This document shows, one piece after another, positions 1 through 12,370 of a stretch of 64,000 nt of DNA; position 1 is the stretch's first letter, and every line of letters begins with the position of its first letter. The position numbers were made by a program, and so were the translations under genes. Source of the stretch: Laguncularia racemosa (Eukaryota > Streptophyta > Magnoliopsida > Myrtales > Combretaceae); contig JBBMOL010000377.1 of the NCBI GenBank assembly GCA_037954665.1, positions 1-64,000 of the forward strand, given 5' to 3'. Under the pieces are notes generated by a model. That model was given only the letters and a program-made list of their open reading frames with translations, was not told the DNA's origin and searched no databases.

Positions 1-625
1 GTGTATGGTTTTAATCCCTTAACTCCATTAGATATATTGCCTTTACCTACTAACGAGTTTATTGATCTTGATGGCACAAAGAAGGTAGAATTTGTTAGGG
101 ATTTACATACGTAGGTACTGGCTAACATTGAAAAGAAGAATGAACACCATGCCTGATAGGCTAACAAAAGACTTGTCAAAGTTATATTTCAGCTTGGTGA
201 TTGGGTTTAGGTACATCTAAGGAAGGAACGTTTTGCTGAGCAACGCAAATCCAAGGGGCGATGGACCTTTCCACGTGGTGGAGCGCATAAATGACAATGC
301 CTACAAGATAGATCTACCAAGCCGTTATGGTAACATCAATGCTACCTTTAACCTTTCGGTCCTCACTCTTTATGATGCATGTGATTCGAGGATGAATCCT
401 TTCGAAGAAGGAGGGAATGATGAGGATCGGCTAACATCACAAAGGAAGGAGCTAAAACCTCATGATCCATTACATGGTATTGGAGGCCCGATGACCCGAG
501 TTGGAGCTAAAAGGATGAACAAAGCTCTACAAGGACTAATCATGGACTTGCAAGCTAGGGAATCAAGCTACGCAAAAGGAGAACATTTATATGTTAACTT
601 GATTCACGTGACCATGGAAGGATGA
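1..625 (+). pseudogene. Ty3/gypsy integrase C-terminal fragment (left-edge element)
   Basis: This is the tail of a Ty3/gypsy polyprotein cut by the window start. Bases 1-230 read VYGFNPLTPLDILPLP and then GDWV, the usual integrase C-terminal region, with stops near 112, 155 and 208. A one-base frame change near 235-245 moves the reading into the frame that starts with NPRGDGPF and continues NDNAYKIDLP and MNPFEEGGND. That block is shared with element E further right (NPRGDGPF at about 46292). The frame runs past the polypurine tract at 404-417 into the LTR and ends at 623-625 after a GGPMTRVGAKR motif. The catalytic core lies outside the window. It is non-functional because of the stops and the frameshift. 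Confidence 0.85.
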
Positions 626-1109
626 AATAATTTAGGGACATTAAATATTTTAGTGAACCGCTACAATAGGACACATTTTGTTTATATTAATTTTTATTTT
701 TTGATTTATTGTTTATGTTATTTAGTTGCCTACTTGGTGACACAAGGATAAGGATAGATTAGGCAACTTAGGATTTCCATGTTGTAGGGTTTTCCATATT
801 GTATTCGGTGCTATATATGCCGTGCAAGGGGGTCAGCCATGGAGAGATCATTATTGAATGAAAAAAAAAAAAACACATGCTTTTTTATGGGAAATAATGA
901 AACCTTTTTTGTTTTTTTGCAAAAGAACTTTTTCCATAGGAATTCTTAACCGGATTGCTAGGAATACCCTTTTGATAACTTAGGTTTCAGTTAACAGGTG
1001 TGATTGGGGTCTAGTTACGCAACACTTATTGAAGACGATCCTTAGGATAGTTGAATCCAATAGCATCGTCAGGGTTCTAGGTTTAACATACCTAGGGTTT
1101 CACGCATCA
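418..1109 (+). repeat. 3' LTR of the left-edge Ty3/gypsy element (probable)
   Basis: The purine-rich stretch GAAGAAGGAGGGAA at 404-417 is directly followed by TGATGAGGATCGG. This is the same arrangement as the 3' LTR start of element E (GAGGAGGGGAA then TGATGAGATCC at 46459). The proposed end is the CA of CACGCATCA at 1109, which is less certain. A TATA-like CTATATATGC lies at about 811-820. Only one LTR copy is in the window, so the boundaries rest on TG/CA ends and comparison with E, not on a pair. Confidence 0.55.
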
Positions 1110-1727
1110 GAAAGTTAGGTCAATATGGGTGAGCTTTGGTCCCTCAATAATGTGAAGTTCCAACTTTGATGTTGACTATGTACGCATCTTAAAAAAAAGA
1201 GAAGTAAAAAAGAAGCAGGCTAAAACCAATCTGGAGGGAAAGAAAAGATAGAGGCAAAAATCTCCCCCTCTAAAGGGTAAAAATTAAAAAAAAAAATTGA
1301 AGAGATTTAAAAAGAGGAAAACAATCCAAGGAAATGATGGATGCTATGTACTTTCACTTTAGATTGTTGTGCTTAGAGAGATTTTTGAAGGATTTACATG
1401 CTTGCTAGTAAGTGGTGAGATGTAATCATATTGCTTTTGCTTTGTTTGAATTCATCTTTCCTTTGTGACTTTAGAACCGGTGATTAAATGGTGAGATTAA
1501 TAGTTTGACTTACTTGGATTAGTCTTAAAAATTTAACCATAGTATGCTAAATACAAGTACAAATATGGTAGGTTTGAGCGATAAGCACTAATGAGCTACT
1601 TTGTATTGATTGAATCAAAGAATGCTATGTTTGAATTGATTTTTTTTATGAGTATAATTGATGATAAATTCTTTTGTCCTTGTTTTGTTTGCTTGAGGAC
1701 AAGTAAACGGTTAAGTGTGAGGAAGTT
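1110..1727 (+). other. 3' untranslated remnant of an Athila-type element with polypurine tract
   Basis: Purine-rich, gene-free DNA. At 1692-1727 it reads GCTTGAGGACAAGTAAACGG, then TTAAGTGTGAGGAAGTT. On the other strand at 8224-8265, just outside the LTR of the intact Athila-type element, is the matching arrangement TGCTTGAGGAAAAGCAAGAG, then TTTAAGTGTGGGGGAATT. This is the hallmark sequence just before the 3' LTR of Athila-type elements, so the region is the truncated end of a second, plus-strand Athila-type copy. Its coding part is missing. Confidence 0.65.
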
Positions 1728-2909
1728 TGAGGAGTGTCAAAAGACCCTTATTATTTGTGCTTATTTAGACATATTTGTTATGTATTTCTTGTTATTTGTT
1801 GACGAAAATGATACTTTGTGAAAAAAAAAATCATTTCAGTGTTGAAAGAGCTCATTTGGAAGATTTCATGATCATAAAAGAGAAATCAAGGAAAATTAAA
1901 TAAGTTTAGATCAATTTTACAAAAGAAACAAATTTTCTTCTTCTTCTTCTATTTTTTTTTTCAACTTCGCCTTCAACATTGCCATACTGAACGGTAGAGA
2001 TGAGCACAATAAGTATCAGAGGTGAAAACAAAGGTCCTGCTTTTCAACCCTACCCTGAGCACAGCTATACAATAGGCCATGTTGACTTATGATCACTAGA
2101 AAACTATAAATAACACCTTAATTTTGTATCTTAAGTGTTTTTTGGGGATCAATTTTGCTAAACCCTAGGAGAGAAAACATGAAGAACTTCAAGGTAGAAA
2201 TTGCTTATACATCATTGGAGATCACAAGACATCATCTATAAGGGTTTTATATCTATATCATGATTTCTTTTATCTTTTCTAGATCTTATGTACTTATTGT
2301 AAACTCTAAGGAGGAGTAGATTTCTCATACCCTACACTTTGTAAAACCCTAAACCATGTGAATTAAATTTCTTTTTTATTACTGGAAAGTTTATTCCTTT
2401 GTATCTATTCGTGTGATTTTATTGTCTTGTGATTGATTTATACACAAATCTATTGCATGTTTGATTCTTATTAGATAGAAAGAGGTTAATAGGATTGATT
2501 TTATAAATAGAGAAATTGCTTGTTTCACCTAGAGGTAAGAAAACTCTTATTTTTGCTTTAAGAATTTAATTCTTGTTATAAGGATCATGAACTTTCTTGT
2601 AATCTTATGTGATGTTAGTTAGGGAGAGGTCTCCGCTATCTCATGTATGGTTAGGAGTTATTTGACTTGAGGGAGTAATTGATTTAGTTGATGAGATTGT
2701 ATAATGCAAAGCATGAATAATTCATTAATCAACCTATTGTCATAAGCATTTTTAAGGTTTTTAGTAATAGTAGTACTTGTTTTCAAGATCCTTGTAGATG
2801 ACACCTTAAAATTTATGCTACATTAGATAGGCACACTTGCCTAACTCAGATCGTAGATTTCATTGGGTTTATAAATTTAGAATTTGATATGACCGATAAG
2901 CACGCATCA
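1728..2909 (+). repeat. LTR of a truncated Athila-type element
   Basis: It starts TGAGGAGTGTC directly after the polypurine tract at 1717-1727 and ends GCACGCATCA at 2909. The ends form an imperfect inverted repeat (TGAGGAGTGT against TGATGCGTGC). The length of about 1.18 kb suits the group. A CTT-rich run lies at 1936-1955. No second copy, primer-binding site or target duplication was found, so this is a 3' remnant and the right boundary is tentative. Confidence 0.5.
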
Positions 2910-5900
2910 TAATCATTATTACGGTTCTAGGTTTGGTGCTCTATTAGTTGAGGTTGACATTAGTTATGGGCCTTACAAGAGTAAGAAGGCCCAATTAGCC
3001 TTTAGTTATATTTGGCCCATCTAATTACTTAAGGTTTATTAATTAGACCTATTTATGTTATTTGTTGATTGCTTGTTCAATTATCAAATTAGGTTTTGCT
3101 TAACCTTTTAAGGTTAAACTCATTAAGCTTTAGTCCATTTTAAATTCTAAAATTCATTTTTTTCCTAACTCTTTACCCATATATCATACTAAGGCCTAAT
3201 TAAGTTTTTCTAGGTAATTTATTTAATCTAATTCCAATTAATTTATTTAGGCTCATTATGATTTACTTTTATCTATAAGTCCATTGAGGCCTAATTATAT
3301 TCTAGTGACTATTTTTTAAGCCCGGTTACTTTATTATGCCTTATTAAGTCCATTAAAAATCTTAAATTAGTTTTAGGCTTCATTAGGTTGAAGACCCATT
3401 ATGGAGGTTTCATGTTACTAAGACCCATTTAGGTTATAGGCCCTAAAGGGGAAATGAGTCTAATCAATTTTGGAAATTAGGCCTATTGAGCTTATCTGAA
3501 TTAATTAAGTTTAATTATAATTTATTAATCAAATTAATCCTATAATTAGGTTAATTAGGCTAATAAATTTAATTAGGAAATTTGATGGAAGAAATTTTGT
3601 AAACTAACTTAGGGGTGGTTATTAGGTTGGTTCTTGGGCCAAAATTTGGTGGACTAGTTTATATTAAACCAACCTTAACCTACCTCAAATAAAATATCAG
3701 TTTATCTTTTTATTTTATTAATTTATATTATTAGTCATTTTCCATGTCATTTTTCAAGAAAGTGGAATTTTACATGACAAACACCTTTTTGCACCTAAGA
3801 CTTAAGTCCATAAGATGATACTCATTTTATCAAGCTTTTGATTCAAATTTTAACTTGCAATTTGGGTTTTACATGATTTGAATTTTGAAATATGGTTTGT
3901 AGAAATGAAATCAACGATAAAAACATACATGAAAATGTTACTTGTCAAAACTGGGTTCAAAAACACCTTTTTAGTGATTATGGTTGAAGATTTTGAATCA
4001 AAAAATGCTTTTCATCAGCAACATGATGGATGTTCAACATTCAAGAAACTTTCTAGATCTTTAAATCTCATAAATTTTGGATTGGAAAATAATTAGAAAT
4101 TGCTTTATTTTCATACCATTTCATTTAGACATGTTTTTACCATACAACAAACACTTCAATTAATCAATTTCACATCAATTATTCCATTAATTTAGCTAGA
4201 AAATCTAGAAATACATGAAATTCCATTGTTACTAATATCATATATGCATTAAAATAGCTACTTTAGGCTTTTAAATCATTATATATACATCATACATCAA
4301 AATATATATCTTTTGACCCTAAAATCAAATGGAACCAATGGAACCATTATCTTAACATGTTTACACATTAATTCACAGCTCATCTAAAATAAAATACTTA
4401 CTGGAATTTTATTTATTTAAGTCAAAAAGCCCATTAAACATCAAAGGTCATTTAATCATATCAGATTAGCCCTTTTAATAAACAATCATGCACCATTTAA
4501 ATTTCAAATCATTATCTATCCAATAAATCAATACACATATCATCACTTAATCATTCTAAAACATAGAAAACACAAAATAAAGCATGAAAATTATCAAGGA
4601 ATATATGGTAAGGTGGCGATGAGCTTATAAATGGGTTGAATATGTAAAATTTGGCACTAAACTTATATATGATCCTTCAAACTTTTGTCTAACATACAAA
4701 GCAACATTTCCACTAATCATTTATCATTTGTAATCATCAAAAGACACCTTATATTCTTCTTAGATGTGGTAGTTAGCAAAGGGTGATGCACTAAACAACT
4801 TTGAAATTTATTTACCATTCAAGTGATGCATTAAATCAAACTTAAACACTTTAATACACCCATGTTTCCTTTATTTTGTGATCTTACCTCAATTGAAATC
4901 TTGAGCTCTACTCCTTCAAGTAAGTGGTATCACTATAGGGTCTCTTTAAGGCTCTAAAATTCCTACTCTAAATGAAACTTTGGCATTTAGGGCACTGCTT
5001 AATACTTAAACTCAATATTGAAGTCTTAAAATACATTTTAACTCAAAGAATCTTCTTACTTAAAGGAGCTCTCATCTAAGCTTAATGGTGCCTCTTTAAG
5101 CCTCCCTTTGATCTTTCAAGCTTAGCGAAATGCATTAATTAACTAAGATTAGTAAGGTGATCAAGCTAATTTATTGGGTTTAAACTTAATTGTTAGGGTT
5201 TTAGAGAGTGGTTTATGGTTTAACATTAGAAATGCTCTAGAAAATGGATAAGGGAGGCAAGGAGAGTGTGGAGGTAGGTTTGAGGCTTTAAAAGCGAAAT
5301 ATCACAAAGTTGTCGAATGATTAAGGGGATCACTTGTCTTCTCTTGATGTCTTTTTTCTTTATGTTAGTATGTGTCACCCATTTAACTTACTTAAGGTTT
5401 TTAATTTTTCTAATCCTCAAATTAAACTCTAACTGAGTTTATTAATTATCTAATACTCCCAATAATTTTCTAAACCCAATTATTTACATTTAGTGATGAA
5501 AGTGGGTATAGGGGTATTAAAGTCATTTTTGAGAATTTGCCATAAAACTTAGAATTTTTCTTCAAATCTCAATTTTGTTATTTTAATACTCTTGACTAGG
5601 TTTTGAATTCTTTTTTTTTTTTTTTAGGTAGGTTTCAAGTAAAGGGCAAAAATTCATTTTGTGGAATTTAGTCTTATCTTTTGAGATACCTTATAATCAA
5701 AGTTTGAAAACTCCTTTTCATCTTAACTCCTTAAGTTACTTTCTAACTTAACTTGAAACTCCCTTTTTACTAAATGACTTGCTTCTAATTTGGGGTTTTT
5801 CATACTCCAACATGTTAAAATCGATTTCTCCTATGTTAACAACCACAACCTTAGAACCCATCGATCATAACTCCATACATGGGCACAACTTTTTCCCTCT

Positions 5901-6300
5901 CTTCTTTGCCAACTTAAACTTATTGGATTGTAATGTTTTCCATTAAACCACAATAAAAGTGCACTCAATACAAGAAAATCAGGAGAAGAGATGGAAGAGT
6001 TCGACTTACCTTGCAATTCTTGTTTTGAGCTTATAAAGGATAAGAGAATGTTCTACTTAGCCAACAATAATGGTGGAGACATGTTGGCACTATGTGAAAT
6101 TCATGGTGATGTGATATCACTAATGGAGCCTCAAAGTGGTGGCAATGAGTTATGATGTTGGTGATATTGTGTTAGAGAGAAAAGTTGTAGAAGTTAATTC
6201 AATGTAAGTAGGTTGGAGGTGGTTTTGACCTTTAGAAGGTTGTTATTAGTGTTTTAGATAATACTTAATGCAACCCCTTATAATGAAAAATACAAAATTA
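2910..6300. other. AT-rich gene-free DNA
   Basis: About 3.4 kb without a supportable gene. Open frames are short and show no known motif. Repeated words such as GGCCTAATTA / AGGCCTATT in 2980-3560 look like an old decayed repeat but I cannot assign it. A run of 14 T lies at about 5612-5625. Confidence 0.6.
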
Positions 6301-6360
6301 AGTCATGCGGGGTTCAAACCTATGCCCCATGCACATGCTTTACCACCTGGGATATAACCT
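6301..6360 (-). repeat. tRNA-like remnant (possible SINE head)
   Basis: Read on the minus strand, the segment contains TATATCCCAGGTGGTAAAGC, which resembles a pol III A box with the D-arm of a tRNA. About 25 bases later comes GGTTTGAACCCC, close to a B box / T-arm (GGTTCGAATCC). I could not fold a full cloverleaf by eye and see no 3' tail, so this is a tRNA-derived remnant, not a tRNA gene. Confidence 0.35.
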
Positions 6361-6542
6361 ACTCTAATACAACTTGTTCACAAATAGTATTCAAACTTTT
6401 TCTTTTTCTAAATGAAAACAAAAGTCATGTTCACATGGCTTAAGCTACAACTAAGGAGATTAAACAAGTAATCATATGTACGCTTCAAACCATCTCAGTT
6501 ATCACTTTGACTTAATTTAGCTTTGTAAGAATATATATATAT

Positions 6543-6679
6543 TATTGGTCCTAATTAGATTAATCAAGAGGGGGGTGAATTGATTAATTATTTAAAATTT
6601 CAATTTTTGCAAATTATCTAAAGTCTCTTGACTAACTAAATGACATGAGCAACAAAAATGAAAAATAATAATGTGCAAT
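6543..6679 (-). repeat. copia 3' LTR, outer part (before the nested insertion)
   Basis: It matches the first about 130 bases of the right LTR at 25151 (GGTCC[C/T]AATTAGATTAATC). The expected TG terminus reads TA here, next to an (AT)n run. The LTR is cut at 6679 by the Athila-type element and resumes at 16609. Confidence 0.88.
6675..6679. repeat. target-site duplication GCAAT, left copy
   Basis: GCAAT directly precedes the LTR start at 6680 and recurs at 16604-16608 directly after the other LTR. The uninterrupted copia LTR at about 25276 reads GTGCAATAAAT with one GCAAT, which proves the insertion point. Confidence 0.95.
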
Positions 6680-8223
6680 TGATGGGTGTCGAATCTAACA
6701 AAAATAAAAACCTACTCCTAGAAGATTATATGATTTGTGTATAGTAGTGAGTAGGGTCGTATCCACAGGGATTGGTTAAATATATTTCTATTAAAAGAGA
6801 ATAAAGAGGAAAAGAAGAATGTAGGGGGTTATGTTTGTGAATCAAAATAATATTGAAATCAGATAATAAAATCGAATATTGATAAAAGCTTAGCCAAAGG
6901 AATCAATATAGTTTAATTCTAGGAATTCATCATCAATGCAAATATTTTCTATCCTTTATCCAAGATAAACTGGTTATGGTTATTAACAAGCTCTAATAAC
7001 CTATCTCTTCTTACTTTCTTGATAATCAAAACATGCTCTTCGATTATTTCTCTTATTGATTAGATAACCCTAAACAAGCTCTTAAGATTTAATCTATCAG
7101 TAGCATTACAAACAAGAGAGACTACCAATTCATGTCAATAGATTATAAGATAACCTATTTAAACAAGATCATATATCTCCATAACATGAATTTGACTCTC
7201 TATTTTATAATCAAACATGTTATTGTGTCACCGAAACTAGAACTATCAAATAATTACGGATTTGACGTACTAGTTGACAATATGTTAGCTTGCTAATTGA
7301 ATAGAAGAGCTCTAATTCACATCAATCAACAAGATAACATTAACAAAAATTCTAGAAGATATATAAATATCCAAAAACAAAGAATAGAGTAAAGACAAAT
7401 CAATTAGATCTCACAATTCGTGAAGAATTAAACTTCAATGATCCTTTGGCTAGAAAATCTGCTTAGCTACACATGTTCATCCTCAAAACGAAAATTAAAA
7501 GTGAAAACATGAAAAGTCTTTGTTGCCGGTGTCCCCTGCTCTGCCTCTCCTTCTTCCTTCTCGTCCAAAAGAATCCCCCATTTTCCTCTAGGGTTGGTTC
7601 TATTTATATTGTTAAGGGAATGGCAGAGGATCTTTAGCTAGCAAGATACGAAAATATCTTTCCTTTTTCAAGTAAATCTCGAGAAGTGAATAATCGTCCG
7701 CCTGGCACACCCACCAACACAGCCAGATTTCAAGCCGTGCCTTCCTCTGTGGATAATCTACAATTCCTCATCCTTGTTCAGTGTATAGCACGGCTTCCAC
7801 CACGGCCAGATCACAAACCGTGTCTCCCTTTGTTGATTCTTCACAATTCCTCATCCTTGTTCAGTGTATAGCACGGCTTCCACCACGGCCAGATCACAAA
7901 CTGTGCCTCCCTCTGTTGATTCTTCAAGACAGATACACGGCCGTGTACTTCAACCGTGTATCTTTCTGTTGATTCAAAACCAAGTACACGGCCGTGTACT
8001 TCAACTGCACGCCCATGTACTTTCCTCCAGCAATGTAAATCCTTGTCTTTGATCCAAATTGTAGATGACTTCTCTAAATTACTTGAATTAGCACTCTTGA
8101 CTCCATTAAACCTGATTTATCACCATAATAAAATTAAGTACCATTTCCTTATGATTTCTATAAAATCAATAATAAATTAACACAATTCATACTATAAAGA
8201 TTGAGTATAAAATGGCTCTATCA
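6680..8223 (-). repeat. Athila-type 3' LTR
   Basis: Left LTR, 1,544 bp, TGATGGGTGTC to GGCTCTATCA on the plus strand. It contains several imperfect copies of the palindrome TACACGGCCGTGTA near 7930-8020. Short open frames at 7686-8180 come from this repeat and are not genes. Confidence 0.95.
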
Positions 8224-8265
8224 AATTCCCCCACACTTAAACTCTTGCTTTTCCTCAAGCAATTG
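8224..8265 (-). promoter_or_regulatory. Polypurine tract and conserved 3' end
   Basis: Plus-strand AATTCCCCCACACTTAAAC, i.e. GTTTAAGTGTGGGGGAATT on the coding strand, touches the 3' LTR. This purine-rich run is where second-strand synthesis would be primed. Confidence 0.85.
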
Positions 8266-9660
8266 AATCAAATCAATTAAGAAATCCGTCATAGATTATA
8301 CGAAATTTCTTTTCATCATTTCAAGCATCTATTCTTTTATAATTCATGACTTGTAATTTTAATGTATACTGCTCTAACCAAACTGGTTTCCTGTGATTAA
8401 ATTACCATAGACAAAATTTAATAGCTAATCTAAACAAAACAAACTTTAATCCTCATGTTTAGCAAAAGAACTTTTATTCCAAAAGTAAATACTTAATTCA
8501 ATAAGGAAAAACACCCAATTAAACTTAATTGAATATTAGCAGGTATATAATCTTTGCAACTCAAAGTAAAAGCATATGGTATCTACTTTTTCCCTAGATT
8601 TTCTCCTTTTTATTATAAGTCTTATTTCATTTAATGAATTTTTACATTCATGTTCTTTTGATTTAATCAAGCATCTAATTTGACGGGTTTTTGCTTGCTT
8701 CTTTTCATGAACTTTCGCCTTTTCTACCCTTATCGTTATAGTGAGTTTATTGAGTCGGCAACATCCCGAGCTCGTCACTCGAGTGATCGGGTTTTAAGAT
8801 ACCCCTACGGACTCTTCCTCACTCTAACATTCAAGTTCGAATACTCTTAACTCAATTATTTGAATCATTAGAGTAATGGCTATGCTTGATTCTTTTTTTC
8901 ACACTTTTTTTTTTTTCAATTATTGCTAGAGTAATAATAGTTATCCGGTTTAAAGGGTTACTAAGGAAAAGGTTTCTTCAACATCTTTCACTAAGTGTTA
9001 TCATTGTTTCAAAAACAACTTCAAAGAGTATATAGTAACTAATATAACCTAGAAGTAAACTTGTTTATTTTTTACTTAAGAACTAGACTTACTCTTAAAC
9101 TTCCAATTCTAAAGCTAAATACAAGGTAAATTTGTTTCTTAAAGATTTCACTACTCAATTTTAACCAAGTATTCTAATCACAGCAGTAGGTGAGTAAAAC
9201 ACTTGAACAAGTCAATTTCACATTTTGTAGATGCTTATTACAACATTTAGTACAATCTCCAGATTTCATGAAAATTTTGAAAAATTTGGCTTAAAATTTC
9301 TTAAGGACAAACATTCAAAGTATGAGTCAATTCTCTATTCTCTATATTTTATTACCCTCTCCCCCACACTTAGTTTGGACAGTGTCCGCACTGTTCCTAA
9401 TTCAGCACAATGAAAGAGGAATTAACAACATAAGGAACATTGGAGAATAAGAGCAAAGGAATACTGGTACTTCCTTGGTATAAAGTGTAGAGTAATTGGA
9501 GTTCTCTCCTTAAGCACTAGAGAGTGTCATCTGATGATATATACCTTTGCTGCAGCTAATAAAAAAAAAAATCAAAACAAAACTAAAATAAAATAAATTG
9601 ATATGGGTTGCCTCCCATGAAGCGCCTTTCTTTAACGTCTTTGGCTAGACGTTCCTGTAA
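8266..9660 (-). other. Athila-type 3' untranslated region without env-like ORF
   Basis: About 1.4 kb between the end of pol and the polypurine tract. The segment at 9605-9655, TGGGTTGCCTCCCATGAAGC on the plus strand followed by GCCTTTCTTTAACGTCTTTG, is a stretch I recognise as recurrent after pol in plant Athila-like elements. Open frames here are short (for example 8536-8778, minus, 80 codons, Lys/Arg-rich) and resemble no env-like protein. A poly-T run lies at about 8906-8921. Confidence 0.7.
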
Positions 9661-11367
9661 TTAATCACAATACTCGGGGTAAGTTAAACTGGTTTCTTCA
9701 ATATTACATACTTGAAATCCTTCATAAAAAGGTTTCAAGCGATGACCACTGACTTTGAAGTTCTTACCAGTTTTAAGACTTGCGATCTCAACTGCACCAT
9801 GTGAAAATATGTTAGTGATAACAAAGGGACCGATCTACCGTGATCGTAGTTTTCCAGAAAACAACTTTAATCGAGAATGATAAAGTAATACTTTTTGACC
9901 TACAGAAAAATTCTTTCGGGAAATCATTTGATCATGAAAATCCTTTGTTTTTTCCTTGTAGATTTTAGTACTCTCACAAGCTTCTCTTCGAATTTCCTCA
10001 AGTTCTTGTAATTGAAGTTTTCTATGCTCACCAACCTCATCCATTTGCATGTTACATTGTTTTACAGCCCAGTACGCCCTATGTTCCAACTCCACAGGGA
10101 GATGAGACGGTTTGCCAAATATCAAATGGTAAGGAGACATACTTATAGGGGTCTTGTAAGCTCTCCGGTAGGCCCATAATGCATCTTCAAGTCTTGTGCT
10201 CCAATCCTTCCTGCTTGGATTGACGGTTTTTTCCAGAATAGACTTGAGTTCTCGATTTGAAACTTCTGCCAATCCATTGGTTTGAGGGTGGTATGCGGTG
10301 GAAGTGCGATGAGTGACCTTGTACTTTTTAAGTAGAGTTTCCACTACTTTATTACAAAAGTTTGTGCTACGATCACTGATAAGAGCCTTTGGTGTCCCGA
10401 ACCTAGCAAAAATATGAGATTTAACAAAATCCACAACAACTTTGGCATCATTAGTTCGGGTCGCTTTGGCTTCCACCCATTTTGAAACATAATCCACAGT
10501 AAGAAGGATGTAAACATTACCGAAAGAAAGAGGAAAAGGACCCATAAAGTCAATACCCCATATATCAAATATTTCACAAGCAAGAATAGGGGTAAGTGGC
10601 ATTTGGTCTCTACGTCCTAAGTTGCCAATTTTTTGACATCGTTCACAAGACTTACAAAACATTGTAGGCCAAAACAAACCACACCCTAATACCTTTTGAG
10701 CTGTCCTCTTAGGGCCAAAATGTCTACCACATGCATATGAGTGACAAAATTGCAAGACAGAAGGAATATCGTCTTGAGAAATACACCTTCTAATGATTTG
10801 ATCAGCATAATGTTTCCACAAATACGGATCAACCCATACATAGTACTTAGCATCACTTTTAATTTTATTTTTTTGAGCCCTAGACAAATCACTTGGTAGT
10901 GCATTAGTAACCAAATAGTTGACAATATCAGCATACCACGGAATTGTCTTTTGAATAGAAAAGAGATGCTCATCTGGAAAATCATCTTGTATTGGTATTG
11001 ACCCTTCACTGATAAGTATTCTACTGAGGTGGTCGGCAACTAAATTTTCAGAGCCTTTCCTATCGCGCATTTCCAGATCAAACTCTTGTAATAAGAGTAT
11101 CCATCGAATAAGTCTTGGTTTCGCCTCCTTCTTCGCGAGCAGGTATTTGAGAGCTGCATGATCAGAGTAAACAATTGCCTTAGTACCAAGTAAATATGAT
11201 CTGAATTTTTCTAATGCAAAAACAATAGCCAAGAGTTCTTTTTCCGTTGTGGAATAGTTGCATTGAGCACTATCCAATGTTCTGGAAGCGTAATAAATGA
11301 CATGGGAAGCTCTTCTAACTCTTTGGCCAAGAACGGCTCCAACTGCATAATTGCTCGCATCACACAT
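9661..11367 (-). pseudogene. Athila-type RNase H and integrase
   Basis: This is the C-terminal half of the polyprotein. RNase H starts at 11367 with MCDASNYAVGAVLG and contains the STTEKELLAIVFALEKFR and SDHAALKYLL motifs typical of Ty3 RNase H. Integrase follows with a zinc-binding region at about 10780-10630 (CHSYACGRHFGPKRT ... CERC). Its catalytic triad is DFMGPFP (about 10553), SDRSTNF (about 10375) and the Glu of NGLAEVSNREL (about 10265), so all three acidic residues are present. The main frame is open for 510 codons and stops at 9835 (TAG where relatives have Trp). Recognisable C-terminal sequence (GPFVITNIFSHGAVEI, HRLKPFYEGFQV) continues to about 9690. It joins the upstream part after a TAA at about 11385. 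There is no chromodomain. Confidence 0.92.
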
Positions 11368-12370
11368 AATTTCAAAGGGAAGGTTTTAGTCAGGTGGTTG
11401 GATGATTGGAGCAGAAGTTAACTTATCCCTCAATGTGTCAAAAGCGTGCTTGCAGGCCTCATCGAACTCAAATGTCACTTCTTTTTGCAGCAATCTGCAT
11501 AGGGGTTGAGTAATCTTGGAAAAATCCTTGATGAAGCGTCGATAGAATCCTGCACTCCCAAGAAAAGAGCGAATTTCCCGTACACTTACAAGGTAAGGAA
11601 GAGATTTAATCAATTCTACTTTAGCTTTATCGACTTCAAGTCCCTTAGAAGATACAATATGACCTAGAATTAGACTCTATTCAACCATAAAGTGACATTT
11701 TTCATAGTTCAACACAAGACTCTTATCTATACATCTTTAAAGCACTTTTGTAAGGTTAGTCAAACATGAATCAAAAGAGTTACCATAGACAGTGAAGTCA
11801 TCCATGAAAACCTCTATGATATTCTCCACATAATCTGAAAATATACTAACCATACACCTTTGGAATGTGGCTGGGCATTGTAAAGCCCAAAAGGCATCCT
11901 TCGATACGCAAAAGTACCGAATGGACATGTAAAATTAGTCTTCTCTTGATCTTCCGGTGCCACTGGAATTTGATGAAAACCCGAATAACCATCAAGACAA
12001 CAATAGTGAGAATGGCCAGCCAAACGTTCAAGCATCTAATCAAGAAAAGGAAGAGGGAAGTGATCTTTTCTAGTTGACGCATTTAACTTCCTATAATCAA
12101 CACAAATCCTCCATCCATTCTGAACCCGAGTAGGAATTAACTCACCATCAGAGTTTTCAATCACAGTTAAGCCCGTTTTCTTTGGAACAACTTGAATTGG
12201 ACTTACCCATTTGCTATCGGAAATTGGATATATCATACCTGCATCAAGCAGTTTCAAGATTTCTTTCTTAACTACATCCATCATAGGTGGGTTCAAACGA
12301 CGCTGAACTTCCCTTGAAGGTTTGCAATTATCTTCCATTAATATCTTGTGCATGCATGTGGATGGGCTTA
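11368..12370 (-). pseudogene. Athila-type reverse transcriptase
   Basis: RT begins with WVSPIQVVPKKTG (about 12210), then GWRICVDYRKLNAS (about 12115). After a TAG at 12033-12035 (Gln expected) it continues LDGYSGFHQIPVAPEDQEKT and FGTFAYRRMPFG. A single frameshift near 11880-11900 shifts frame within the FGL-NAPATFQRC region. The active-site motif is FMDDFTVYG at about 11805, the group's variant of YxDD. Further stops lie at about 11736 and 11675, and the block ends with the connection sequence IRSFLGSAGFYRRFIKDFS (about 11570). Catalytic aspartates are present but the ORF cannot make an intact enzyme. Confidence 0.9.

Noticed and set aside
7686..8180. Short frames in the Athila-type LTR, repeated at 16066-16560
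   Set aside because: Present in both LTRs, no domain; they arise from the palindrome repeats.
9661..9834. Chromodomain at the end of the Athila-type or other integrases
   Set aside because: No chromodomain motif follows any of the integrase tails (9690, 46450, 41400, 420).
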